From Flavobacteriales bacterium (GTDB taxonomy: Bacteria; Bacteroidota; Bacteroidia; Flavobacteriales; Flavobacteriaceae), in contig JAHEDS010000010.1 of the NCBI GenBank assembly GCA_024641135.1, positions 1-50,628 of the forward strand: DNA of 50,628 nucleotides, in the 5' to 3' direction. The position numbers and the translations under genes were made by a program. Shown in pieces: positions 19,614 through 28,808 of the stretch. The number at the start of each line of letters is the position of its first letter. Position 1 is the stretch's first letter. Below the pieces are notes generated by a model. That model saw only the letters and a program-made list of their open reading frames with translations, did not search any database and was not told the origin of the DNA.

Positions 19614-20348
19614 TTGAAAACCATTCGTAACATATTGAATTCCCGTTTTAACAACAGCGGGAATTTTTTTATTCATTTAAAAAAAATCTTAGGGTTTAAA
19701 CCCAAGAATATTCATGTTTACAAAACGGCATTTACGCATCGTTCTATGAATATTAAGGACAATGAAGGTAATGCTATTAATTATGAACGATTAGAATTTT
19801 TAGGCGATGCTATGTTAGGAGCTGTTATAGCATCTCACTTATATCTTGAAGTTCCTGGAGGCGATGAAGGGTATTTAACTAAGATGCGCTCAAAAGTCGT
19901 AAGTAGGGAACATTTAAATGAATTAGGTAAAGACTTAAATCTTATTGATTTAATTGAAAGCAAAATAGCTGCTTCCCAGTTTGGAGATAATATTCATGGG
20001 AATTTATTTGAAGCGTTAATTGGAGCCATTTTTTTAGATAAAGGATTCAATTACTGCGAAAAGTTTATTTATAAGCGAGTTATTATTCCATATGTAGACA
20101 TCGCTCAGTTAGAAGGAAGAGTTATTAGTTACAAGAGTTTACTTATTGAATGGTGCCAGAAGGAGAAAAAAACATTTAATTATAATGTTTATGAGGATAG
20201 CGGTAATGACGAAACTAGGCACTTTTCGGTAAAGTTGTCTGTAGATAATAAAGTAATTGCAAAAGCACGTGCAACCTCTAAGAAAAAAGCTGAAGAAAAG
20301 GCTTCAAAGCGTGCATTTTATGTGTTTCAGACAAAAATGTCACATTAA
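19614..20348 (+). CDS. rnc: ribonuclease III (TTG start in ORF track)
   Basis: FTHRSMN, NYERLEFLGDAMLGAV signature; C-terminal dsRNA-binding domain; start codon is TTG. Confidence 0.93.
   Translation: MKTIRNILNSRFNNSGNFFIHLKKILGFKPKNIHVYKTAFTHRSMNIKDNEGNAINYERLEFLGDAMLGAVIASHLYLEVPGGDEGYLTKMRSKVVSREHLNELGKDLNLIDLIESKIAASQFGDNIHGNLFEALIGAIFLDKGFNYCEKFIYKRVIIPYVDIAQLEGRVISYKSLLIEWCQKEKKTFNYNVYEDSGNDETRHFSVKLSVDNKVIAKARATSKKKAEEKASKRAFYVFQTKMSH
19638..19670 (+). promoter_or_regulatory. terminator-like hairpin inside the first codons of rnc
   Basis: aattcccg-ttttaacaacag-cgggaatt followed by T-run, ~34 bp after the fabF stop. Confidence 0.5.
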
Positions 20349-20374
20349 TTTTTTTTGTTTAAAAGAAATACAAC

Positions 20375-20398
20375 AACTATAACGATTGAGTTATAGTT
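20375..20398 (+). terminator. hairpin downstream of rnc (weak terminator candidate)
   Basis: aactataac-gattga-gttatagtt stem; poor U-tract afterward. Confidence 0.35.
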
Positions 20399-20423
20399 TC
20401 TACTCAAGATTAAGAAAAACTTA

Positions 20424-20431
20424 TATCTTTG
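20424..20431 (+). promoter_or_regulatory. TAnnTTTG -7 box upstream of the IPExxxVDY-like/pyk pair
   Basis: TATCTTTG 41 bp before the ATG. Confidence 0.45.
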
Positions 20432-20472
20432 ATATGTTTTAAATATTATATTTACATCGATTTTTATAAGTT

Positions 20473-20958
20473 ATGGCGGTACACAGACTTATTCTTGATG
20501 ATGTTTTTGATGAAGCGATTTTCTCTTTAATAGCAATTCATTGCACAATTGAAGATTATCGTTTAGCATATCTTCTTAATAAGAATTTAGGGCTTAATCT
20601 ATGCAGAAAAAAAGCTGATTTAGATTTTAAAAATGGTAAATCGGCCTACTCCATATTTAATTGGGAAGATAAAAAGCAACTAATATTCTGGAATTTAGTA
20701 TCTAATATTTGTAAAACAAATGATTATAAACAATATAATTCAGGTTTATTATTTAATGAAACACAACATATTACTAAAACATATAATTTATTGCCCGAAT
20801 TAAAAAACGTTAATTATCTCTTAAAAATAGATGATGAACTTACTATTAATAAGGAAAAGCAAATTGTAAATACAATACTTGGGATTCCTCAAATTGCAAC
20901 GGCTTATACTGTTGATCAAAGACAATTAAAATCTTTAGATAATTTAATTTTTAACTAA
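20473..20958 (+). CDS. IPExxxVDY-family-like protein
   Basis: Position between rnc and pyk, and LLPELKNVNYLLKI corresponding to the family signature (here LPE...VNY). Confidence 0.7.
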   Translation: MAVHRLILDDVFDEAIFSLIAIHCTIEDYRLAYLLNKNLGLNLCRKKADLDFKNGKSAYSIFNWEDKKQLIFWNLVSNICKTNDYKQYNSGLLFNETQHITKTYNLLPELKNVNYLLKIDDELTINKEKQIVNTILGIPQIATAYTVDQRQLKSLDNLIFN

Positions 20959-22400
20959 TGCCAATCAGAAAAAAAACTAAAATAGTAGCCACATTAGGGC
21001 CAGCATCAAGTACAAAAGAAGTATTAAAAGGAATGCTTGATGAAGGTGTAGATGTATTCAGAATAAATTTCTCCCACGCAGATTATAATGATGTGAGTGA
21101 GCGTATTAAAATAATACGTGAACTTAATAAGGAATATGGATATAACTGTGCAATTTTAGGAGATTTACAAGGTCCAAAACTTAGAGTTGGGGTGATGAAA
21201 GGAGAGGTTGTTGTTCATCCTGGTGATGAAATTATATTCGCAACTGGGGAACGATTTGAAGGGACAAAAGAGCGAGTTTACATGACGTATGAAAGATTTC
21301 CTCAGGATGCTAAGCCTGGAGAAAGAATTCTTTTAGATGATGGAAAATTAATTTTTGAAGTTATTTCAACGGACAAAAAAAGTGAAGTAAAAGCTAAGGT
21401 TATTCAAGGAGGTCCTTTAAAATCCAAAAAAGGTGTCAACTTACCTAATACGAATATTTCACAACCTGCATTAACAGAAAAAGATATTGAAGATGCCCTA
21501 TTCGCTATTAAGCAACAAGTAGATTGGATCGCTTTATCATTTGTGCGTCATGCTGAAGATTTGATGCAGCTTCGTGATTTAATAAATGAAAACAGCGAGG
21601 ATAAAATCCCAATAATAGCAAAAATTGAAAAGCCTGAGGCTGTTGAGAACATTGATAAAATTGTAGCAAATTGTGATGGTATCATGGTGGCTCGTGGTGA
21701 TTTAGGTGTGGAAATTCCAGCTGAAGAGGTGCCACTTATTCAGAAGCAATTGGTGCTAAGAGCAAAAAAAGCTAGGATTCCTGTCATTATTGCAACACAA
21801 ATGATGGAAACAATGATTACTAGTTTAACACCAACAAGAGCGGAAGTTAATGATGTGGCAAACTCAGTAATGGACGGAGCTGATGCGGTGATGCTTTCTG
21901 GTGAGACATCGGTAGGGCAGTATCCAATTCAAGTTATTAGACAAATGGCTAATATTTTAAAAAGAGTTGAAGATTCTCCACTTATTCAGGTTCCGCAATT
22001 ACCACCACATATTCGTACGAATCGCTATATCACAAAATCAATATGTTATCATGCTGCTAATATGGCGAATGAAATAAATGCAAAAGCCATTTCAACATTA
22101 ACAAATAGTGGATATACAGCTTTTCAAATTTCAGCTTGGAGACCATTATCTCACATATTAGTGTTTACTTCAAATCAAAGAATTCTTACTCAGTTAAGTC
22201 TGCTTTGGGGGGTAAGGGCTTTTTACTATGATAGATTTGTTAGTACCGATGAAACGATTGAAGATGTAAATAACATTGCTTGTAAGATGGGTTATCTTGA
22301 AGAAGGAGATATGCTTATTAGTTTGGCTGCTATGCCAATTCAAGATAAAGGAATGGTTAATACGTTACGTGTAACTGAAATTACTTCCTGTCCAGTATAA
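20958..22400 (+). CDS. pyk: pyruvate kinase
   Basis: RKKTKIVATLGPASS; IIAKIEKPEAVENID; GIMVARGDLGVEIPAEEVP; TQMMETMI; MDGADAVMLSGETSVGQYP. Confidence 0.97.
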   Translation: MPIRKKTKIVATLGPASSTKEVLKGMLDEGVDVFRINFSHADYNDVSERIKIIRELNKEYGYNCAILGDLQGPKLRVGVMKGEVVVHPGDEIIFATGERFEGTKERVYMTYERFPQDAKPGERILLDDGKLIFEVISTDKKSEVKAKVIQGGPLKSKKGVNLPNTNISQPALTEKDIEDALFAIKQQVDWIALSFVRHAEDLMQLRDLINENSEDKIPIIAKIEKPEAVENIDKIVANCDGIMVARGDLGVEIPAEEVPLIQKQLVLRAKKARIPVIIATQMMETMITSLTPTRAEVNDVANSVMDGADAVMLSGETSVGQYPIQVIRQMANILKRVEDSPLIQVPQLPPHIRTNRYITKSICYHAANMANEINAKAISTLTNSGYTAFQISAWRPLSHILVFTSNQRILTQLSLLWGVRAFYYDRFVSTDETIEDVNNIACKMGYLEEGDMLISLAAMPIQDKGMVNTLRVTEITSCPV

Positions 22401-22423
22401 ATCAAAGAAATTTTAATATTTTT

Positions 22424-22461
22424 AAAAAGGTCCACTTTTGATATTAAAAGCGGACCTTTTT
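22424..22461 (+). terminator. intrinsic terminator downstream of pyk
   Basis: aaaaaggtcc-a-ctttt...aaaag-c-ggaccttttt. Confidence 0.8.
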
Positions 22462-22483
22462 ATATAATACTACCTAAATAAAA

Positions 22484-23581
22484 TTAAAACTCAAATTTCA
22501 ACTGAACACTTACACTTTTTTGTTCTTGTAGTTTTTTTGTTTCAGTATTTAAATTAGATAAGGACACGCCTAATAATCGCACTGAATTGCTCAGCTTTTC
22601 TTGAAACAAAAGATCTTTAGCAGTTTCCAAAATCATTGATTTATCGCTTATAAAATAATGCAGGGTTTTGCTACGGGTTTGCAATGAGAAATCACTATAC
22701 TTAATTTTTAAAGTCACTGTTTTACCAGCAATATTACTTTTTTTTAATCGTTTTGAGACTTCACTTGTTATCTGCACTAATTTCTCAATCAGGAATATTT
22801 CGCTAGAAAGATTTTCATTAAAAGTGTGTTCTGCAGCTAATGATTTTCTAACTCTGTTTGGCCTTACTTCACTATTATGAATGCCTCTAACGACGTAAAA
22901 GTAAAATTTACCTGATTTACCGAAATGCTCATCTAAATACTCGAGAGTTTTTGATTTTAAATCTTTTCCAGTAAAAATGCCAAGCTGATACATTTTTTCT
23001 GCAGTTACCTTACCTACTCCATAAAATTTTCTAATATCTAATTGTTCTAAAAATGTAAGAATTTCTTCAGGATTTACTGTTTTTTGACCGTTAGGTTTAT
23101 TATAATCGCTGGCAACTTTGGCTATGAATTTATTTGTTGAGATGCCAGCAGAAGCCGTTAACCCAATTTCTTTAAAAATACGTTCTCGTATGTCTTTGGC
23201 AATTAAACTAGCACTAGGATTTCCTTTTTTGTTGTGTGTAACATCTAAATAGGCTTCATCTAATGAAAGGGGCTCAACTAAATCTGTATAATCGAAGAAA
23301 ATAGCGCGAATTTGTTTTGAAATTTCATGATATCTATCAAAACGAGGTTTTACGAAAATGAGATCAGGGCAATTTCGTATAGCCTGAATACCACTCATCG
23401 CACTTTTTACCCCATATTTTCTGGCTTCATAACTAGCTGCACTCACAACGCCACGCTTTTCACTGCCACCTACAGCAATTGGTTTGCCTTTAAGTTCTGG
23501 ATTATCCATTTGCTCAACAGAGGCGTAAAATGCATCCATATCAATATGAATTATTTTTCTATTAGATGGAATCTGAGACAT
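22484..23581 (-). CDS. dinB: DNA polymerase IV (Y-family)
   Basis: IIHIDMDAFYASVEQ; EPLSLDEAYLDVT; SAGISTNKFIAKVASDYNKPNGQ. Start trimmed from 23608 to MSQIPSNRK. Confidence 0.93.
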   Translation of the reverse strand: MSQIPSNRKIIHIDMDAFYASVEQMDNPELKGKPIAVGGSEKRGVVSAASYEARKYGVKSAMSGIQAIRNCPDLIFVKPRFDRYHEISKQIRAIFFDYTDLVEPLSLDEAYLDVTHNKKGNPSASLIAKDIRERIFKEIGLTASAGISTNKFIAKVASDYNKPNGQKTVNPEEILTFLEQLDIRKFYGVGKVTAEKMYQLGIFTGKDLKSKTLEYLDEHFGKSGKFYFYVVRGIHNSEVRPNRVRKSLAAEHTFNENLSSEIFLIEKLVQITSEVSKRLKKSNIAGKTVTLKIKYSDFSLQTRSKTLHYFISDKSMILETAKDLLFQEKLSNSVRLLGVSLSNLNTETKKLQEQKSVSVQLKFEF

Positions 23582-23623
23582 CTTGTAAAAATATAATATC
23601 TTTATCAAAGAGAATTATATGCC

Positions 23624-24286
23624 ATGGGAAAAACAGCAATTATCATTGGGGCAACAGGTTTAACTGGAGGACTATTATTGCAAAGCCTTCTGGACGACGA
23701 CAGATACCAGACCATTAAATTATTTAGTAGAAATACTTGCAATTTGAAGCATCCAAAGCTTGAAGAGCATTTGATGGATTTATTTGATCTTGAAAAACAG
23801 CAGCATTTATTGATAGCTGATGAGGTTTTTTGTTGTATCGGTACCACCAAAGCTAAAACACCTAATAAAGAACAGTATCTTAAGATAGATTATGGTATTC
23901 CTGTTACTTTGGCATGGCTTTGCGAAAAAATGAGTATTGATACGTTCGTCGTCATTTCAGCTTTAGGAGCTAATAAAATGAGTAAGATTTTTTATAATAG
24001 AACCAAAGGCAAAATGGAAGAGGATGTTTTGAGAAGTAAAATTCAAAACATCTATATTCTTCAACCATCATTAATTGGTGGCTCAAGAAATGAAAACCGA
24101 TTTGCTGAAAAAGTGGCAAAAGTTCTTATGAGTATTTTAAATCCTTTTTTAATTGGAAATTTAAAAAGGTATCGCTCAATTCATGCTAAAATAATTGTTG
24201 AAACTATGATTTGGTTAGCTAATAATGAATATAGGTCGGGAAGAATCCCATCAAATGAAATTCAACAAATTGCGAATGGTTTATGA
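23624..24286 (+). CDS. NAD(P)-binding atypical SDR-type oxidoreductase
   Basis: AIIIGATGLTGGLLLQSLL dinucleotide motif; FCCIGTTKAKT; VVISALGAN. Confidence 0.82.
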   Translation: MGKTAIIIGATGLTGGLLLQSLLDDDRYQTIKLFSRNTCNLKHPKLEEHLMDLFDLEKQQHLLIADEVFCCIGTTKAKTPNKEQYLKIDYGIPVTLAWLCEKMSIDTFVVISALGANKMSKIFYNRTKGKMEEDVLRSKIQNIYILQPSLIGGSRNENRFAEKVAKVLMSILNPFLIGNLKRYRSIHAKIIVETMIWLANNEYRSGRIPSNEIQQIANGL

Positions 24287-24756
24287 TTGAAATAGAACGT
24301 AAGTTTTTAGTGACGTCTGAAGAATTTAAAAACGAAGCATATAAAAAAACAAAAATAATTCAGGGGTTTTTAAATACTAATAAAGATAGAACTGTTAGGG
24401 TTAGGACAAATGGAAATCAAGGATTTATTACAGTTAAAGGACTGTCATCGGATGGTGGTTTAACGCGATTTGAATGGGAAAAGGAAATTTCATCAGATGA
24501 CGCTAAGTTGTTATTAAAGCTTTGCGAGAAAGGAATTATTGAAAAAATGCGTTATGAGGTTAAATTTGAAAAACATATTTTTGAAGTTGATGTTTTTCAA
24601 GGAGATAATGAAGGGTTAATTATAGCAGAAGCAGAACTTAAAACCGTAAATGAGATTATTAATAAACCTAAATGGATTGGTGACGAAGTAACAGGAAATA
24701 TTGATTACTATAATTCACAGTTAAGCAAACGACCTTTTAAAACTTGGAAAAAATGA
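24283..24756 (+). CDS. CYTH domain protein
   Basis: N-terminal MIEIERKFLV (ExExK); conserved VRVRTNGNQGFITVKG. Confidence 0.88.
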   Translation: MIEIERKFLVTSEEFKNEAYKKTKIIQGFLNTNKDRTVRVRTNGNQGFITVKGLSSDGGLTRFEWEKEISSDDAKLLLKLCEKGIIEKMRYEVKFEKHIFEVDVFQGDNEGLIIAEAELKTVNEIINKPKWIGDEVTGNIDYYNSQLSKRPFKTWKK

Positions 24757-25241
24757 AAAAAGCAATTTTCCTTTTATTCTTTTTACTCTTTATAATAGCT
24801 TGTAAAAAGCCTGTTGAAAAAAGTGAAATTCTAGAAACTAAACGGACTGAAAATACCTTGAAACAATTAAAGGAAGAACTAACAAATCGCGGTTTTGAAA
24901 CCTTTGATTATGTTGATGAAAAAACAAACGATACTATTTTGATGCAACAATATTTTATAGCATTTTTAAAAAGTGGACCAACACGTTCTCAAACCAAAGA
25001 AGAAGCAGATAGTTTGCAATTATTACATCTGGCTCATTTAAGTAAAATGTATGAATTAGGCTATGCAGATATTTCTGGACCATTTGGTGACGATGGAGCT
25101 ATAAGAGGCTTGACTATTTATAATGTACCAACTTTAAGTATGGCAGATAGTTTAGCAAATTTAGATCCAATGGTAAAAGCAGGCCGTTTAATTATTGAAA
25201 TTCATCCGTGGTGGGCAGCAAAAGGGTTTTCATTAAGATAG
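24744..25241 (+). CDS. lipoprotein of unknown function
   Basis: Lipobox-like LLFIIACKK signal peptide; overlaps the CYTH gene by 13 bp. Confidence 0.65.
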   Translation: MEKMKKAIFLLFFLLFIIACKKPVEKSEILETKRTENTLKQLKEELTNRGFETFDYVDEKTNDTILMQQYFIAFLKSGPTRSQTKEEADSLQLLHLAHLSKMYELGYADISGPFGDDGAIRGLTIYNVPTLSMADSLANLDPMVKAGRLIIEIHPWWAAKGFSLR

Positions 25242-26116
25242 TATTAAAAATATTCAAAATTGTTTTACAACTTATAAATGTTGTAACTATTGCAGGGCTA
25301 TTAGCAATACACTTTATTATTAAAGAACGCACCTATTGGTCTTCTTTATTTTTTTATGCCATTCCTTTACCTGTTATTATTTTTATTGTATTATCATTGT
25401 CTGTTGTTCTTACTAAAAAATGGAGACGATATAATTTAATAATAGCTTCAGTTCTGATGCTACTATGGCTAGGTAGAAGTTTTAAAATCCATTTTCCAGA
25501 TAAAATTGATAAAAATGCCATAGAAGTGGTTTTTTGGAATGCATCTCATGATAATGATTTTCAAACCGTTAATCTTGAAAACGAACATATTCCAGATGTT
25601 ATGGTGTTAGTGGAATCAGAAAAAAATAATATTAATAGATTAAAAATAAAATATCCAAACTACTATTTTTATAAATCTCAAAGAGAAATATTTATCTTTT
25701 CAAAAAAGTTATTAATCATTGAAAGTGAAAATATATCTAAAAAAGGAACATCTGTAATTAATTTTAAAACTTGGGGAGTTAATTTTTATGCTATTGATGT
25801 TCAGGGAAGTATAGATATTTCTAGAGAACCTGAACTAATATTTGTTAGTAAAAACATTATTAAAAAGACAAACACGATTGTTTTAGGAGATTTTAATACG
25901 CCATATGAATCTGTTTATTTAAAACAAATAAAAAAGGATTTTAATCAAGCATTTAATAAAAAAGGAAATGGTTTTAGAGAGACATGGTTCAATAATTTAC
26001 CTGTTCTGTCATTAGATCATATATGGGTCTCAAAAGATTTAAAGGTTTTAAAAACTGAGAAGTTTTATTCTTTAAAATCTGATCATAGCATGTTAAAAAC
26101 TGTGGTTAGAAAGTAA
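25208..26116 (+). CDS. endonuclease/exonuclease/phosphatase family membrane-anchored protein (start uncertain)
   Basis: EVVFWNASHDN, VLGDFNTPYES, SLDHIWVSKDL, SDHSM motifs with N-terminal TM helices; GTG start overlaps upstream gene, so true start is probably downstream. Confidence 0.72.
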   Translation: MVGSKRVFIKIVLKIFKIVLQLINVVTIAGLLAIHFIIKERTYWSSLFFYAIPLPVIIFIVLSLSVVLTKKWRRYNLIIASVLMLLWLGRSFKIHFPDKIDKNAIEVVFWNASHDNDFQTVNLENEHIPDVMVLVESEKNNINRLKIKYPNYYFYKSQREIFIFSKKLLIIESENISKKGTSVINFKTWGVNFYAIDVQGSIDISREPELIFVSKNIIKKTNTIVLGDFNTPYESVYLKQIKKDFNQAFNKKGNGFRETWFNNLPVLSLDHIWVSKDLKVLKTEKFYSLKSDHSMLKTVVRK

Positions 26117-26137
26117 TTATAAAATAAGTTGTATTAT

Positions 26138-26611
26138 TTATTTTACTACCGTTATTAAATAATTGCCATTAAAATCCTCTAACTCTTGAAGAACTCCATT
26201 ATAGATTGCAGAATTTAATTTAAAAAAAGTCCAATCACAAATATGAGATTCTGCGGTTAGGTTTAAAATTAAAGTATCAGTTACTTCATTAGATAATTGA
26301 ATTTTTAAAGTGTTCTCCCCATCTACTCCAATTAGGTTCAATACTATTAAGTTTTCAATACCTTGAACATCATTAAAGACAACATTGGAATAAGTATAAT
26401 CATTAAATAACACCTTAATTTCATCAGCTTTATAAGTGTTATTTTCAATTAAGTTATTTCCGTCACTATCAATAAGTTTTATAAAAAGGCTAGGTATAAA
26501 AGGATCAAACAAAGCACAATCAATCTCTTGTTTATCGTCATTTTTACATGAAATAAAGCAACAAATACAAAATAGGATTAAATAGGATTTCATTCTATTA
26601 TTTTCTTTCAA
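26138..26611 (-). CDS. lipoprotein of unknown function
   Basis: MKSYLILFCICCFISCKND lipobox after a short extension; no recognised domain. Confidence 0.6.
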   Translation of the reverse strand: MKENNRMKSYLILFCICCFISCKNDDKQEIDCALFDPFIPSLFIKLIDSDGNNLIENNTYKADEIKVLFNDYTYSNVVFNDVQGIENLIVLNLIGVDGENTLKIQLSNEVTDTLILNLTAESHICDWTFFKLNSAIYNGVLQELEDFNGNYLITVVK

Positions 26612-26666
26612 GATACCAACTTTAATAAATGGTTGCGCTTAATTGACTAAAAATACAATTTATGTT

Positions 26667-26978
26667 TCAAGAGATAACATATTCGTATTCACGTTCAACT
26701 TTACAAATTCTAACATGATACCAACAGTACCAATCTTTTTTGCCTTTTTCTTGAGCTTTTAAATGGTCAGCATTCTGTTTCCAGTTTTTAATATCCTCTA
26801 AAGTTTTCCAATAACTTACAGTAATTCCAATATCATTTCTTGCACTCTCAAAACCCATAAACCCTTTTTGTTTTTTGGCAAGGGTTTCCATCAGATTAGA
26901 CATCTCTAAATATCCATCAATTTGTTCGGAATGTTTTGAGGTAAAAATTACGGCGTAATACGCTTCGTTTTTTATCAT
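26667..26978 (-). CDS. antibiotic biosynthesis monooxygenase (ABM) domain protein
   Basis: YYAVIFTSKHSEQIDGYLEMSNLMETLAKKQKGFMGFESARNDIGITVSYWKTLEDIKNWKQNADH; start trimmed to MIKNEAYY. Confidence 0.78.
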   Translation of the reverse strand: MIKNEAYYAVIFTSKHSEQIDGYLEMSNLMETLAKKQKGFMGFESARNDIGITVSYWKTLEDIKNWKQNADHLKAQEKGKKDWYCWYHVRICKVEREYEYVIS

Positions 26979-27098
26979 TTTAAAGGATTTAATTTGGCTT
27001 GTTAAAGTTATATTATTTGGTGAAAACACTGGTTTTTAAACAACAATTTATTAGTACCTTTACCTCAAAATTATATAATTCGTAAAAACAAAGTAAAT

Positions 27099-28652
27099 AT
27101 GGGAGCAATTGCTGCTGATTTCGGAATAAAAGAAGCTTTAATTCAGTTAGGTGTTAAAGACATAAATAATGGAACCTCAACAGGATCGAATAACTTTAGT
27201 AACGGGGAAATCTTAGAAAGTTTTTCGCCAGTTGATGGGAAATTAATAGGAAAAGTAAAAACTACAACGCGTGCAGATTATGATAAGGTTATGGAGACAG
27301 CAACAATTGCGTTTAAAGCCTGGAGAACAAAGCCTGCTCCACAGCGTGGTGAAATTGTACGTCAGTTTGGTGATAAGCTTAGAGAGAAAAAGCAAGCCTT
27401 AGGAAAACTGGTTTCTTACGAAATGGGCAAAAGTTTTCAAGAAGGGTTAGGAGAAGTTCAGGAAATGATAGACATCTGCGATTTTGCTGTTGGTTTATCA
27501 CGTCAACTACATGGTTTTACTATGCATAGCGAAAGACCTGGACATAGAATGTATGAACAATACCATCCTCTAGGTACAGTTGGAATAATTTCGGCATTTA
27601 ATTTTCCAGTTGCTGTTTGGTCGTGGAATACTGCTTTAGCTTGGATTTGTGGAGACGTTTGTGTTTGGAAACCAAGTGAAAAAGCACCTTTATGTGGGGT
27701 TGCTTGTCAAAATATAGCTGCAGAAGTTTTTAAAGCTAATAATCTACCTGAAGGAATTTCTTGCTTAATTAATGGTGATTACCGGGTTGGTGAATTTATG
27801 ACAAAAGATACTCGCGTGCCTTTAATTTCGGCTACAGGCTCAACCAGAATGGGTAAAATAGTAGCGCAAGAAGTTGCGGGAAGATTAGGAAGATCATTAT
27901 TAGAATTGGGTGGGAATAATGCAATTATCGTTACGCCAGATGCTGATATAAAAATGACCGTAATTGGTGCTGTTTTTGGTGCTGTTGGTACAGCAGGGCA
28001 ACGTTGTACATCTACGCGTAGATTAATTATTCATGATTCTATTTATGATAAAGTAAAAACAGCAATTGTTGATGCCTATAAACAATTGCGAATTGGAAAT
28101 CCCTTGGATCAGAATAATCACGTAGGACCATTAATTGATAAAGATGCAGTTAAAATGTATCAAAATGCTTTATCTAAAGTTGTTGAAGAAGGTGGCAAAT
28201 TAGTTGTTGAAGGTGGTGTTGTTGAAGGAACAGGTTATGAAAGTGGTTGCTATGTAAAACCGGCAATTGCTGAGGCTAAACCAGATTATAAAATTGTTCA
28301 GCATGAAACGTTTGCTCCTATTTTATACTTATTAAAGTATTCAGGAAATGTTGAAGATGCCATTCATATTCAAAATAATGTGGTTCAAGGATTATCTTCT
28401 GCTATTATGACTAACAATTTGAGAGAAGCAGAACGATTCTTGTCGGTTGCGGGTTCAGATTGTGGTATTGCGAATGTAAATATTGGAACTTCTGGAGCTG
28501 AGATTGGTGGTGCTTTTGGTGGTGAAAAGGAAACAGGAGGAGGCCGTGAGTCGGGAAGTGATGCATGGAAAATATATATGAGAAGACAGACAAATACAAT
28601 TAACTACACTACCGAATTGCCTTTGGCACAAGGTATTAAATTTGACCTGTAA
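27099..28652 (+). CDS. aldehyde dehydrogenase, ALDH7 / alpha-aminoadipic semialdehyde dehydrogenase-like
   Basis: FNFPVAVWSWNTALAWICGD; LELGGNNAIIV; GTAGQRCTSTRRL; GGAFGGEKETGGGRESGSDAWK. Confidence 0.9.
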   Translation: MGAIAADFGIKEALIQLGVKDINNGTSTGSNNFSNGEILESFSPVDGKLIGKVKTTTRADYDKVMETATIAFKAWRTKPAPQRGEIVRQFGDKLREKKQALGKLVSYEMGKSFQEGLGEVQEMIDICDFAVGLSRQLHGFTMHSERPGHRMYEQYHPLGTVGIISAFNFPVAVWSWNTALAWICGDVCVWKPSEKAPLCGVACQNIAAEVFKANNLPEGISCLINGDYRVGEFMTKDTRVPLISATGSTRMGKIVAQEVAGRLGRSLLELGGNNAIIVTPDADIKMTVIGAVFGAVGTAGQRCTSTRRLIIHDSIYDKVKTAIVDAYKQLRIGNPLDQNNHVGPLIDKDAVKMYQNALSKVVEEGGKLVVEGGVVEGTGYESGCYVKPAIAEAKPDYKIVQHETFAPILYLLKYSGNVEDAIHIQNNVVQGLSSAIMTNNLREAERFLSVAGSDCGIANVNIGTSGAEIGGAFGGEKETGGGRESGSDAWKIYMRRQTNTINYTTELPLAQGIKFDL

Positions 28653-28663
28653 GTAATAGAAAT

Positions 28664-28710
28664 AAAAAAACCTTGCTTCAATGCCGAGTTTTACGGGAGA
28701 GGCAAGGTTT
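28664..28710 (-). terminator. hairpin with U-tract on minus strand, between convergent genes
   Basis: aaaccttgc...gcaaggttt; minus strand continues TTTTTTT; loop is long (~25 nt). Confidence 0.5.
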
Positions 28711-28808
28711 AAAATAGAATTGATTAATAGCATTGCAAAAATCAGAATTATTCTGATTCATTTTTAACTTTCAATATTAAATATTGGTTAAATTTTTATT
28801 AAAAAATG

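Noticed and set aside
26978-27029. N-terminal extension of the ABM-domain ORF
   Set aside because: The domain starts at MIKNEAYY; the extension reads into the divergent promoter region
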